From Bacteroidales bacterium (GTDB taxonomy: Bacteria; Bacteroidota; Bacteroidia; Bacteroidales; 4484-276): a stretch of 11,060 bases of DNA. The notes beneath the pieces were generated by a model. That model worked only from the letters and a program-made list of their open reading frames with translations, searched no databases and was not told the origin of the DNA. The stretch lies in contig JAGYLT010000050.1 of the NCBI GenBank assembly GCA_018400545.1, positions 1-11,060 on the forward strand, in the 5' to 3' direction. This document shows positions 1-7,494 of this stretch, one piece after another. Within the stretch, counting starts at the first letter, position 1. Each line of letters opens with the position of its first letter. Position numbers and translations under genes: made by a program.

Positions 1-210
1 TTGCACACAAAACTAATAAACTTACAATAACTGACAAATCCTGATGTTAAGAAAGCAATATATTTTTCATTGATGTAACGAATAAACAAAGGCTATCCAA
101 CGCAGGTACATAAACAGGCGGTTTCAGCGTATGGCATCACCCCGCTGCATCGCAAAACGTTTAATATGAATGAGCAGCTAAAATTTGAGTTTTAAATTTA
201 AATTGCCACC

Positions 211-642
211 ATGAACCGATTATACTTTCTCCTCTCCATAATGATAACCTTGAGCCTGACATTAGGTTGCGATAAAAATGATGACCCAACACCAAGACCT
301 TCCCCACAGGAAAATTATTCAGTAAATTATACTTTGAACATGACGGGAGAATACGATGACCTGATCCTGGTTTACTATTCACCCGGTTCCGGGAAAAACA
401 TCCTGACCTCCATAAATCACCCATGGGAAATGGAATCCGGAAATTTCAAAGTTGGGGATACCGTTTTATTTGACCTCAGTTTTAACACCAGGCCATTTAA
501 AGAAATTGCTTATCAATACTCGGTTACTGTCAATAAAGACGAAGGGTATATAGCCGGTACATCAGCATCGCCAGGCATCAGTGCTGCCGATACCACCTTA
601 CCCGTTCATGTGCACTGGCAGCATGTAATCGGCGGCAGTTGA
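211..642 (+). CDS. Small surface-type lipoprotein of unknown function
   Basis: A 143-residue protein with a lipoprotein signal peptide: a short basic start (MNR), a hydrophobic stretch from about residue 4 to 18, and a lipobox ending LTLGC with Cys20 as the predicted lipidated residue. The residues after the Cys are DKNDD, an acidic stretch like the lipoprotein export signal known in Bacteroidetes, so surface exposure is plausible (inference). The rest (about residues 35-143) is polar and rich in alternating beta-type residues, suggesting a small beta-sandwich, but I recognise no family. There is no clear Shine-Dalgarno sequence, which is normal in this phylum. It stands alone, converging on the minus-strand gene at 668-829 with 25 bp between the two stops. 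The gene is well supported; its function is unknown. Confidence 0.8.
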   Translation: MNRLYFLLSIMITLSLTLGCDKNDDPTPRPSPQENYSVNYTLNMTGEYDDLILVYYSPGSGKNILTSINHPWEMESGNFKVGDTVLFDLSFNTRPFKEIAYQYSVTVNKDEGYIAGTSASPGISAADTTLPVHVHWQHVIGGS

Positions 643-667
643 GGTTGTTGACTTGTGGTTGGTCACA

Positions 668-829
668 TCAGGAGTGGCCGCCAACAACGATACGCATGAT
701 CTTGAGGTTGAGCACAAAAAACCGGATGATTTGGTAGGGCCAGAATTTCCTTAAAAATTTCCGCGACCTTGTTGGCATGGGCGGATAATGCTCATCCTTG
801 TATCCTTTTGCAATAGGTTTCCGTATCAT
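668..829 (-). CDS. Small conserved-looking basic protein, 53 residues
   Basis: An ATG at 829-827 opens a 53-codon frame ending in TGA at 670-668. The product is rich in Lys and Arg. It begins MIRKPIAKGYKDEHYPPMP, has a basic middle with R-S-R-K-F-L-R-K-F-W at residues 21-30, then a hydrophobic but Lys/Arg-interrupted segment at about residues 34-49, and ends in IVVGGHS. Aromatic and Pro residues are spread as in a folded or membrane-associated peptide, and codon use resembles the neighbours, unlike a random frame. The pattern suggests a cationic amphipathic peptide that may lie on the membrane (inference). It follows the SQR-like gene on the same strand, 172 bp after its stop, so it could be on the same transcript, though a repeat tract lies between. 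I see no Bacteroidetes -7 box in front of it. I have a vague memory of similar small Bacteroidetes proteins but can name no family. Confidence 0.6.
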   Translation of the reverse strand: MIRKPIAKGYKDEHYPPMPTRSRKFLRKFWPYQIIRFFVLNLKIMRIVVGGHS

Positions 830-915
830 TGGTTAAATATTTTGTTGGTATATAATTTCAGATTTAATTTAAAAATTCAGCTTTCTAAAAGCCCTTAAAA
901 TTAATTGGCTGTCTT

Positions 916-957
916 CTGCCTACTGCCTACTGTGAACTGCCAACTTTTTACCGCCTA
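916..957. repeat. Degenerate 7-bp tandem repeat, six units
   Basis: Six consecutive heptamers begin at 916, 923, 930, 937, 944 and 951. The first two are exact copies of CTGCCTA, the fourth is CTGCCAA, and the others keep the leading C and closing A with changes inside. The tract lies in the gap between the SQR-like gene and the 53-residue gene. Short heptamer runs of this CTGCCWA kind are, from memory, common between genes in Bacteroidetes genomes; their role is unknown. The surrounding sequence 830-1001 has no gene that I can support. Confidence 0.6.
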
Positions 958-1001
958 AAACTCATTCTTCTGATCCCCATATCACTTCCAACTCCTCATC
1001 T

Positions 1002-2459
1002 CTACTCCGGGATAAGCGACCATCCGGGTAATGCGCGTGCTTTGTACATAAACATGTAGTGCATAAAGAGTTTCATCCAGTGGCCGGCCAGTCCGGGCTC
1101 GCCAACGGTATAACTCAAATCACGTCCCCACTCAGGATATTTCTCGAAATCCGGAACCACCGGGTAAACCGTCATGGTTGCGGCCATGCCGTCCCTGATG
1201 CCGTATCCTGAGGACACAATACATGCTGCTCCCATTTTACCCATCGAAGCACGGTGTTTAACAATTGTTTTTCCTGCCAAAACTGATTTGGCCACATTGG
1301 TAGCCACTACTTTACCCATTACCCCGGAAGGCATGCCTGTGCGCGGCGGTGTAGGGAAAATGGCTGTTCCGTTTTTGCTTTTGAAAGGTTTGGAAATGGA
1401 ATGTGGCGGCGCAAATGCAATACCGCAGGCAAAAATGTTTTCGTAAGCCGGGCTCTGGTATGTCGAAGGCCAGTCGTTCACACTCCAGTCGTTGAAATCT
1501 TTGGGTGTATAATCCGCATCCACTTTCATCAGGCCGTTTGAGGCAAATAGTTCTTTGGAAATGTCTTCGCCTTTTTTATTCTTTGCATTAATGCCAACTC
1601 CTGCAAAGGCCGGTATGAGCATGGCAAAATCGAAATCAATGGTTTTTTCTTCGCCATCCAGGTTTTCATAATGCACTACGCCTTCTTCCACCTTTTTCAC
1701 GCCGGCGCGTTTTATCCAGTCGATGCCATACTCGGCCATGATGGATTCGGTAAAAATTTTTGTGGAGGTAACATAACCGCCTTTCTTGATGAAAGCGCCT
1801 CCCATTCCAAAATCTCCCAACTCGTATTCATTGGTGATCCAGATGATTTCTGCCATGTGCATGAGCTTCCGTTTGTTTATCTCGAAAGCCACATTGAGTG
1901 CATACTCAAACGCCGCGCCCTGGCAGGTTGCCAGCGGGTGGCCGGTTCCGATCACAAACCGCTGTTTTTCGCCATTGGCCATTTTATCCAGCGATTCCTG
2001 GAGCTTTTTCCAGGCATGGTCAGCATGGCCGTATGTACAAACTGAAACAGTATGCCCATCAGGTCCCAGACCTTCGGTGGCTGCAAAGTTTAGTTTCGGG
2101 CCTGTAGCGTTGATCAGATAATCGTATTCCACTTTTTCCTTTTCGCCTTTCTTACCCTCGGTAATATATTCGATTTCCACGAAAGGCTGGCCTGTACTTT
2201 GATCGCCCTCAGGACAAATGGTTTTGGCGAGGGCTTGTTTGAAAATTACACCTTTTCGTTTGTAAACCGGAGCGAGTGGAAAAATCACCTGTTTGGGTTT
2301 CATCTGGCCGATGCCGACCCAGATGTTCGAGGGTATCCACTGATAGTTGCTGTTGGGACTCACCATGATGACGTCATGCTTTTTGCCCAGCTTTTTCCTG
2401 AGTACCATCACTGCCGTGTGGCCTGAAATACCGGCACCCAGTACGACTACTTTAGCCAT
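1002..2459 (-). CDS. Sulfide:quinone oxidoreductase-like FAD flavoprotein
   Basis: A 485-residue member of the FAD/pyridine-nucleotide disulfide oxidoreductase superfamily, closest in layout to sulfide:quinone oxidoreductases (SQR), which oxidise sulfide to sulfane sulfur and pass electrons to membrane quinone. The N-terminal dinucleotide fold has GAGISG at residues 8-13, and a second ATG motif (NATGP) is at 117-121. Cys141, Cys179 (in GHPLATCQG) and Cys413 (in GKMGAACIVSSG) sit where SQRs carry their three conserved redox cysteines; Cys179 and Cys413 are the likely catalytic pair. The segment NIFACGIAFAPPH (341-353), with PTPPRTG (369-375) further on, replaces the usual GD motif near FAD, as in SQR. 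Residues about 460-480 form an amphipathic C-terminal helix (HWMKLFMHYMFMYK) suited to monotopic membrane binding. The AbgT-family gene lies 143 bp upstream on the same strand, with a palindrome in the gap. The family is secure; sulfide as substrate is an inference, since related flavoproteins and NADH dehydrogenases share the fold. Confidence 0.85.
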   Translation of the reverse strand: MAKVVVLGAGISGHTAVMVLRKKLGKKHDVIMVSPNSNYQWIPSNIWVGIGQMKPKQVIFPLAPVYKRKGVIFKQALAKTICPEGDQSTGQPFVEIEYITEGKKGEKEKVEYDYLINATGPKLNFAATEGLGPDGHTVSVCTYGHADHAWKKLQESLDKMANGEKQRFVIGTGHPLATCQGAAFEYALNVAFEINKRKLMHMAEIIWITNEYELGDFGMGGAFIKKGGYVTSTKIFTESIMAEYGIDWIKRAGVKKVEEGVVHYENLDGEEKTIDFDFAMLIPAFAGVGINAKNKKGEDISKELFASNGLMKVDADYTPKDFNDWSVNDWPSTYQSPAYENIFACGIAFAPPHSISKPFKSKNGTAIFPTPPRTGMPSGVMGKVVATNVAKSVLAGKTIVKHRASMGKMGAACIVSSGYGIRDGMAATMTVYPVVPDFEKYPEWGRDLSYTVGEPGLAGHWMKLFMHYMFMYKARALPGWSLIPE

Positions 2460-2556
2460 GAGATAAGAGATTTAGTATGTGTATCTTTTCATTTCTCCAA
2501 AGCATAACCGGAGCGATCAGGCTTTTGAGGCTGGTAAAAGTAGGGAAAATATTTTA

Positions 2557-2578
2557 TTCAGGTATTGAAATACCTGAA
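2557..2578. promoter_or_regulatory. 22-bp palindrome upstream of the SQR-like gene
   Basis: A perfect inverted repeat with 10-bp arms (TTCAGGTATT and its complement) around a 2-bp GA centre. It lies 98 bp before the SQR-like start and 25 bp after the AbgT-family stop. Such tight symmetry fits a dimeric repressor site. An imperfect -7-like box (TACTTTTA, read on the minus strand at 2542-2535) lies about 15 bp downstream, which would place the palindrome over the -33 region. A second imperfect box (TATGCTTTG, 2506-2498) is closer to the start. It could instead be a terminator hairpin for the AbgT gene, but an A/T-mixed stretch rather than a T-run follows on the minus strand. The symmetry is certain; the function is a guess. 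Confidence 0.45.
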
Positions 2579-2602
2579 AATGAAGAAAGATTGTTCTGCA
2601 AA

Positions 2603-4165
2603 TTAATTTCCGGCAGTTGCCGCCGGAATATAATCCAGTGGTGCATCCGGCCCGATTGGAATTCCGAGGCTGAGCCACACAATGAGCATCACGGTCCATA
2701 TCAAAAGAAATACAAATGAATAGGGGAGCATAGTTGCAATTACAGTCCCGATACCGGCATCTTTCTGGTATTTTTGCATAAAGGCTACAATCAGTGCAAA
2801 ATACGACATCATAGGAGAGATGATATTGGTTACGCTATCTCCGATACGGTAAACCACCTGGGTTAATTCGGGTGAATATCCCAGCAGCATAAACATGGGG
2901 ATGAATACCGGCGCCATAACAGTCCACTTGGCAGAAGCGCTGCCCATCACAAGGTTAATGATGGCGGTGATTATGATGAAACCAACGAGAAGCGGAATTT
3001 TTCCCAGACCGGAGGCCTGCAGGAAATTAGCGCCTTCCACGGCAAAAATCAATCCGATATTTGTCCACTTAAAATACGCTACAAACTGAGCGGCAAAAAA
3101 CACCAGCACAATATAAATTCCGAGGGTTTCCATGGATTTGCCCATACCCTTCATCACATCCGCATCATTTCTAATGGTTCCGGCACCCACTCCATAGGCA
3201 ACGCCCATGATGGCTGCCACGAGGAAAATAATCGACACGATGCCGTCCATAAAAGGTGAATGCAGCAGACTGCCCGTTTCCGGATCGCGCAGGAAACCGT
3301 TTGCAGGAACTGTTCCCCAGGCTAATATTACTGCAATGATAACAAAAGAAATCAGCGCATACCAAAGCCCTTTTTTTTCAGCTTTAGTGAGCCTGTTGAT
3401 ATCTTCGGGCTTGGCATCCCCGGTATATTTCCCAAGACGCGGGGCAACAATTTTTTCGGTAACCCAGGTTCCGGCGGCGGCAATAAAGAATGTGGACACA
3501 AACATGAAATAATAGTTTGCCGCCGGGTTCACCATATATTCTGGATCGATGATTTGGGCGGCCTCCTGGGACAGGCCAGCTAAAAGTGGATCGATGGTGC
3601 CCAGCAAAAGGTTGGCAGAGTAGCCACCTGAAACTCCGGCAAAAGCAGCGGCCATTCCGGCAATGGGGTGACGTCCCATAGCAAGAAAAATAATCGCTGA
3701 AAGCGGAACCAGCAATACATATCCGACTTCACTGGCAGTGTTTGAGAGAATTCCTGCAAAAACAATAACAAATGTGAGGATCTTGTTGGGTGCGGAAAGC
3801 ACAAGCAGGCGCAAGGCCGTTCCGATAAGTCCGGTGCTTTCGGCAATGCCAATTCCGAGCATGGCTACCAGAACCACGCCTAATGGCGCAAACCCCGTGA
3901 AATTGGTAACCATTTCGGTGATGATCAGGTGAATGCCTTCCACTGTCATGAGGTTCACCGGCCTTATGGTTTCGCCGGTGCCGGGATGGATCACCTCCAG
4001 GTCGAAAAGACTGGTGATGCCGGATAGGACGATAATTAGTACTGCGAAAATGGCGAAAAGTGTTGCCGGGTGCGGGAGTGCGTTTCCGGTTTTTTCGATG
4101 ATGGTAAGAAATTTTGCGAAAAAGTTACTTTGTCCGTTTGTGCCTGGTTTGTTTTTTTCAGCCAT
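2603..4165 (-). CDS. AbgT-family transporter (p-aminobenzoyl-glutamate type)
   Basis: A 520-residue inner membrane protein, full length for the AbgT family, which includes E. coli AbgT (uptake of p-aminobenzoyl-glutamate) and MtrF/YdaH (reported to export sulfonamide antimetabolites using the proton gradient). Many hydrophobic segments run from about residue 32 to 500. Family signatures are clear: [18 protein letters not shown] at 180-197, [18 protein letters not shown] at 407-424 and [11 protein letters not shown] at 441-451. Asn404, Trp414, Pro432, Arg440 and Asp443 keep the spacing of the functional residues reported for YdaH/MtrF, and Asp192 matches the helical-hairpin Asp (from memory of those structures), so the protein looks active. 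It lies between the SLC1 symporter gene (98 bp upstream) and the SQR-like gene. Whether it imports folate breakdown products or exports drugs cannot be told from sequence; members in this phylum may also carry small peptides. Confidence 0.92.
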   Translation of the reverse strand: MAEKNKPGTNGQSNFFAKFLTIIEKTGNALPHPATLFAIFAVLIIVLSGITSLFDLEVIHPGTGETIRPVNLMTVEGIHLIITEMVTNFTGFAPLGVVLVAMLGIGIAESTGLIGTALRLLVLSAPNKILTFVIVFAGILSNTASEVGYVLLVPLSAIIFLAMGRHPIAGMAAAFAGVSGGYSANLLLGTIDPLLAGLSQEAAQIIDPEYMVNPAANYYFMFVSTFFIAAAGTWVTEKIVAPRLGKYTGDAKPEDINRLTKAEKKGLWYALISFVIIAVILAWGTVPANGFLRDPETGSLLHSPFMDGIVSIIFLVAAIMGVAYGVGAGTIRNDADVMKGMGKSMETLGIYIVLVFFAAQFVAYFKWTNIGLIFAVEGANFLQASGLGKIPLLVGFIIITAIINLVMGSASAKWTVMAPVFIPMFMLLGYSPELTQVVYRIGDSVTNIISPMMSYFALIVAFMQKYQKDAGIGTVIATMLPYSFVFLLIWTVMLIVWLSLGIPIGPDAPLDYIPAATAGN

Positions 4166-4263
4166 CCGATTTGTGCTTTAGTTACTCATTTTTTTATTGG
4201 TCAAAAACAAGTCGAACACAGCTACTTGGTGTTTGTTGAATGGCTGATAAATTTTAAGAACCT

Positions 4264-5682
4264 TTAAATATCAACAGGTAGTTTTTCTCCCTCGCTTTTA
4301 GCGATGATCACTGATCCGCAGCTATCACTCCAAACATTCACGGTAGTGCGGAACATATCCAGAATTCTGTCCACGGCAAGGATCAACCCAACGCCTTCAA
4401 GTGGAAGCTGAACCGCCGATAGAATCACAGTGATCATCACCAGTCCGGCCATTGGAATGGCAGCTGCACCAATGGATGCCAGCAATGCGGTTCCAACAAT
4501 GATAAACTGGTTCATAAGCGTCATTTCCACACCATAGGCCTGTGCAATAAACATGGCTGCCACGCATTCGTAGAGTGCGGTACCGTCCATGTTGATAGTC
4601 GCCCCGAGTGGCAAAGTGAAGCTGCTGATTTTATTGGAAACCCCTGATTTTTGCTCAACAGCATTGATGGTTAATGGCAGGGTGGCGCCGGATGAGGATG
4701 TGGAAAACGCTGTTAAAAGCGGCGTGGACATATTTTTAAGATGTGCCCAGGGGCGGATTTTCCCGATGAACCTCGAAAGCAGAGGAAGTGTGATAAGTGC
4801 ATGAATAGCAAGCGCAGCAATTACAGTTCCCATATAAAGGCTCATGCTTGAAATAAGGTTGATCAGGTCGTCCTGATCGGCAACTACCTTGGCCACAATT
4901 CCAAAAATGCCCAGCGGTGTAAACTTAATGATGAACAACACAATCTTCATCATCACATCAAAAATGGAATTGAAAAGATCGATCATGAATTGCCTCGGTC
5001 GGGTATCAATTTTCATGATAAAAAATCCAAACAGGATGGCGAAGAAAATGATCGAGAGCATATCCGCATCGGCAAATGCTTTGAAAATATTATCGGGAAC
5101 TATTTCCACAATGATGTCCAGGAAGCTTTTTTGTTTGTCAACCAGGCCTTCCACCTCAGCGGTCAGATTGATATCAGCACCAACACCGGGTTTGATGATG
5201 TTCACCAGTAAAAGTCCGGTAACAATGGCAAAAACACTGGTCATCACATAGTAGCTCATGGTTTTGAGGCCCAGCCGTCCCAGATTGCTTCCTGTACCAA
5301 TATTTGTAACCCCGGAAATGAGTGAGCTTAAAATGAGTGGAATAATGATCATTTTAAGTGCCCGCAAAAAGATATCGCCCATCCAGCTAACGGCATTAAT
5401 GGCCGGATTGCGGTAGGAAGCTTTTTCAATGGTGGAATAATACCTGTCAAAATCTGATTCGGAGAGTTGTTCTGAAACTGACTGTTCCAGGGATTTTTGG
5501 GTGGTGAAGGTCTTCCCGTCAAGTTGCTTAATTTTTTGAACTACAGCCTTATTCATGATCTTCTTTTCCATCTTTTTGGCTGTAGCATTATCGATGGCAT
5601 ATTCAGTTGGGAAGACTATTCCGTAAACAATAGCCAAAATCAGTGCGATCAGGATTTGCCAGTGGAGTGCGATTTTCTTCAT
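4264..5682 (-). CDS. Glutamate/C4-dicarboxylate:cation symporter, SLC1/DAACS family
   Basis: A 472-residue inner membrane symporter of the GltP/DctA/GltPh family, importing acidic amino acids or C4-dicarboxylates with Na+ or H+. Hairpin HP1 carries STSSSGATLP (327-336), TM7 has NMDGT (364-368), HP2 has IGAAAIPMAG (404-413), and TM8 carries Asp438, Asp442, Arg445, Thr446 and Asn449 in the order and spacing of GltPh Asp390, Asp394, Arg397, Thr398 and Asn401. The conserved Arg445 argues for an acidic substrate rather than a neutral one. An odd point is the long Lys/Glu/Ser-rich stretch (about residues 27-95) between the first and second membrane segments, much longer than the loop in GltPh or DctA. 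The gene is divergent from the beta-propeller gene at 5826, and an exact TAnnTTTG box lies 32 nt before its start. Exact substrate and coupling ion are unknown. Confidence 0.93.
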   Translation of the reverse strand: MKKIALHWQILIALILAIVYGIVFPTEYAIDNATAKKMEKKIMNKAVVQKIKQLDGKTFTTQKSLEQSVSEQLSESDFDRYYSTIEKASYRNPAINAVSWMGDIFLRALKMIIIPLILSSLISGVTNIGTGSNLGRLGLKTMSYYVMTSVFAIVTGLLLVNIIKPGVGADINLTAEVEGLVDKQKSFLDIIVEIVPDNIFKAFADADMLSIIFFAILFGFFIMKIDTRPRQFMIDLFNSIFDVMMKIVLFIIKFTPLGIFGIVAKVVADQDDLINLISSMSLYMGTVIAALAIHALITLPLLSRFIGKIRPWAHLKNMSTPLLTAFSTSSSGATLPLTINAVEQKSGVSNKISSFTLPLGATINMDGTALYECVAAMFIAQAYGVEMTLMNQFIIVGTALLASIGAAAIPMAGLVMITVILSAVQLPLEGVGLILAVDRILDMFRTTVNVWSDSCGSVIIAKSEGEKLPVDI

Positions 5683-5714
5683 CAGTTTTGTATTGAATTC
5701 GAACTGCTAAACTA

Positions 5715-5722
5715 CAAAATTA
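5715..5722 (-). promoter_or_regulatory. Candidate Bacteroidetes -7 box for the symporter gene
   Basis: On the minus strand this reads TAATTTTG, an exact match to the Bacteroidetes housekeeping -7 consensus TAnnTTTG. It would start transcription about 25 nt before the ATG at 5682. No clear TTTG -33 box is found at the expected distance upstream. Confidence 0.45.
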
Positions 5723-5791
5723 TGGAAATGAAGATTTGTTTGTGCTACCAGATGGGGAACTTATCAATCCATTAAATCATAAAAAAAAGCG

Positions 5792-5799
5792 TAGTTTTG
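5792..5799 (+). promoter_or_regulatory. Candidate Bacteroidetes -7 box for the beta-propeller gene
   Basis: TAGTTTTG matches TAnnTTTG exactly and lies 26 nt before the ATG at 5826, giving a leader of about 20 nt. It is divergent from the box at 5715-5722, about 70 bp away, so the two genes probably have back-to-back promoters. No good -33 box is visible. Confidence 0.45.
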
Positions 5800-5825
5800 T
5801 TTGAACATTTTAAAGCTCTCAAATC

Positions 5826-7394
5826 ATGCAACTTAAGCAATTCTTTATCTTTCTCTCAGCCGCGCTTATTTCGTTAAATCTTTCCGGACAGCACGAAAAC
5901 ATCATGATCAGCAATACCAATAATCCTGAAGAGCCCTGCATTTACATCGATCCTTTCAACACCGACAGAATCATAGCCGGTTCCAATATCAATAATGTTT
6001 TTTACTCAGAAGACGGTGGGCATACCTGGACTGTAGATCAGCTCTACTCATCGGCATATGGCGTTTGGGGCGATCCGGTTACCATTGTTGACAACGACGG
6101 AAACTACCTCTTTTTCCACCTGAGCAACCCTCCGGGTGGTAGCTGGATCGACCGGATTGTTTGCCAGAAATCTACCGATGGCGGCCAGACCTGGAATACC
6201 GGAACTTACATGGGTTTAAACGGCACCAAAGCACAGGATAAAGAGTGGGCCATCGTGGACAGGGACAATGGTAATATTTACGTGACCTGGACCCAGTTTG
6301 ACGATTATGGCAGTTCAAATCCCAACGACCGTAGCAACATCATGTTTTCGAAATCAACGGATAACGGTGATTCCTGGTCACCGGCCATGCGCATCAATGA
6401 ATTGGACGGCGATTGTATTGATGATGACAACACGGTGGAAGGCGCTGTTCCGGCTGTGGGTCCCAATGGCGAGATTTATGTGGCATGGGCCGGCCCGGAA
6501 GGTATTGTTTTTGATAAATCACTGGATCAGGGTGAAACCTGGCTTGAGGAAGACATTTTTGTGACGGAATTTCCGGGTGGCTGGACTTATGACATTCCCG
6601 GAATTTCACGATGCAACGGGCTCCCGGTTACCGTTTGCGATTTGAGTGGCGGAGAAAACCACGGCACCATTTATGTCAACTGGACAGATCAGCGTTATGG
6701 CCTCGACGATACCGACGTATGGCTTGTTAAATCAACCGATGGCGGCGAAACGTGGTCGGAGCCTGTCCGCGTAAATGATGACCCGCCAGGCAGGCATCAG
6801 TTTTTTACCTGGATGGCTGTGGACCAGGTGACCGGACACCTCTGGTTTGTTTTTTACGATCGTAGAAATTACGATGATAACAACACCGATGTTTACATGG
6901 CTTTCTCGATTGATGGCGGCGAAACGTTTGTAAATTTCAAAGTAAGTGAGGAACCTTTCCTTCCAATTTCATCTGTGTTTTTTGGGGATTATAACAATGT
7001 GTCGGCACACGATAATGTAATTCGCCCGATCTGGACCAGGCTTCACAATGGTGATCTCAGTGTCTGGACAGCCATTGTTGATCCTGTAATAACATCTACA
7101 CCCGATTATCAGGAGCCGGCCATCCCGTTTGCCCTTGAGCAGAACTACCCCAACCCCTTCAGCGAATCAACGCATTTTTCCTTCAAGATAAAATCAAAAT
7201 CTGAGGTCACACTCAAGATCACCGACATTATGGGCAGGGACGTCATCACCCTTATCGATCATGAAGTTCGGGATGCCGGAGCCTATTTTGAGCATTTCAA
7301 TGCTTCGGTACATCAATTAACACCGGGAGTTTACTACTTTTCATTAATCGGTGAAGACGTGAACCAGGTTCGTAAAATGGTGATCGAGCATTAA
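5826..7394 (+). CDS. Secreted six-Asp-box beta-propeller (sialidase fold) with T9SS sorting domain
   Basis: A 522-residue exported protein. Residues 1-22 form a signal peptide (basic LK, hydrophobic FFIFLSAALISLNLS, cleavage near GQ). Six Asp boxes (S-x-D-x-G-x-T/S-W/F) start at residues 61, 116, 177, 232, 303 and 361, spaced 55-71 residues, which predicts a six-bladed BNR/sialidase-type propeller over about 40-420. Residues 434-522 form a type A T9SS C-terminal domain: FALEQNYPNPFSEST, the KITDIMGRDV strand, then LTPGVYYFSL and a basic end RKMVIEH. So the protein crosses the outer membrane by T9SS and is released or anchored at the surface, with the tail removed. I cannot find the FRIP motif of true sialidases, so glycan hydrolysis is doubtful; many propellers of this type are binding or unassigned proteins. 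A 16-nt exact repeat (6738-6753 and 6912-6927) encodes the DGGET part of two Asp boxes. Confidence 0.88.
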   Translation: MQLKQFFIFLSAALISLNLSGQHENIMISNTNNPEEPCIYIDPFNTDRIIAGSNINNVFYSEDGGHTWTVDQLYSSAYGVWGDPVTIVDNDGNYLFFHLSNPPGGSWIDRIVCQKSTDGGQTWNTGTYMGLNGTKAQDKEWAIVDRDNGNIYVTWTQFDDYGSSNPNDRSNIMFSKSTDNGDSWSPAMRINELDGDCIDDDNTVEGAVPAVGPNGEIYVAWAGPEGIVFDKSLDQGETWLEEDIFVTEFPGGWTYDIPGISRCNGLPVTVCDLSGGENHGTIYVNWTDQRYGLDDTDVWLVKSTDGGETWSEPVRVNDDPPGRHQFFTWMAVDQVTGHLWFVFYDRRNYDDNNTDVYMAFSIDGGETFVNFKVSEEPFLPISSVFFGDYNNVSAHDNVIRPIWTRLHNGDLSVWTAIVDPVITSTPDYQEPAIPFALEQNYPNPFSESTHFSFKIKSKSEVTLKITDIMGRDVITLIDHEVRDAGAYFEHFNASVHQLTPGVYYFSLIGEDVNQVRKMVIEH

Positions 7395-7466
7395 GCATGG
7401 GGATTTTTTTTCCGGGTATTATCTGCTAACATAAAAATCAAGATTGCAAATCACTGAAAACAATTT

Positions 7467-7474
7467 TATCTTTG
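7467..7474 (+). promoter_or_regulatory. Candidate -7 box that decides the downstream start
   Basis: TATCTTTG matches TAnnTTTG exactly. An ATTG at 7443-7446, 20 bp upstream, fits the -33 element. Transcription would begin near 7481, just before the ATG at 7495. This makes the in-frame TTG at 7444 unusable as a start because it lies upstream of the transcript. Confidence 0.55.
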
Positions 7475-7494
7475 TATTCGTTAATCAATTCAAG

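Noticed and set aside
79..195. Open stretch of 38 codons on the plus strand ending in TAA at 193-195, with a plausible protein-like end (HRKTFNMNEQLKFEF).
   Set aside because: It has no start codon near its front and an in-frame stop directly before it. It could be the remnant tail of a gene, but I recognise no family and it may be chance.
880..892. Short hairpin (5-bp stem, 3-nt loop) downstream of the SQR-like gene as a terminator.
   Set aside because: The stem is short and A/T-rich and no clear T-run follows in the direction of transcription.
1671..2121. Long open frames on the plus strand opposite the SQR-like gene.
   Set aside because: They are mirror frames of a well-supported minus-strand gene, show no domain, and have composition expected from antisense coding bias.
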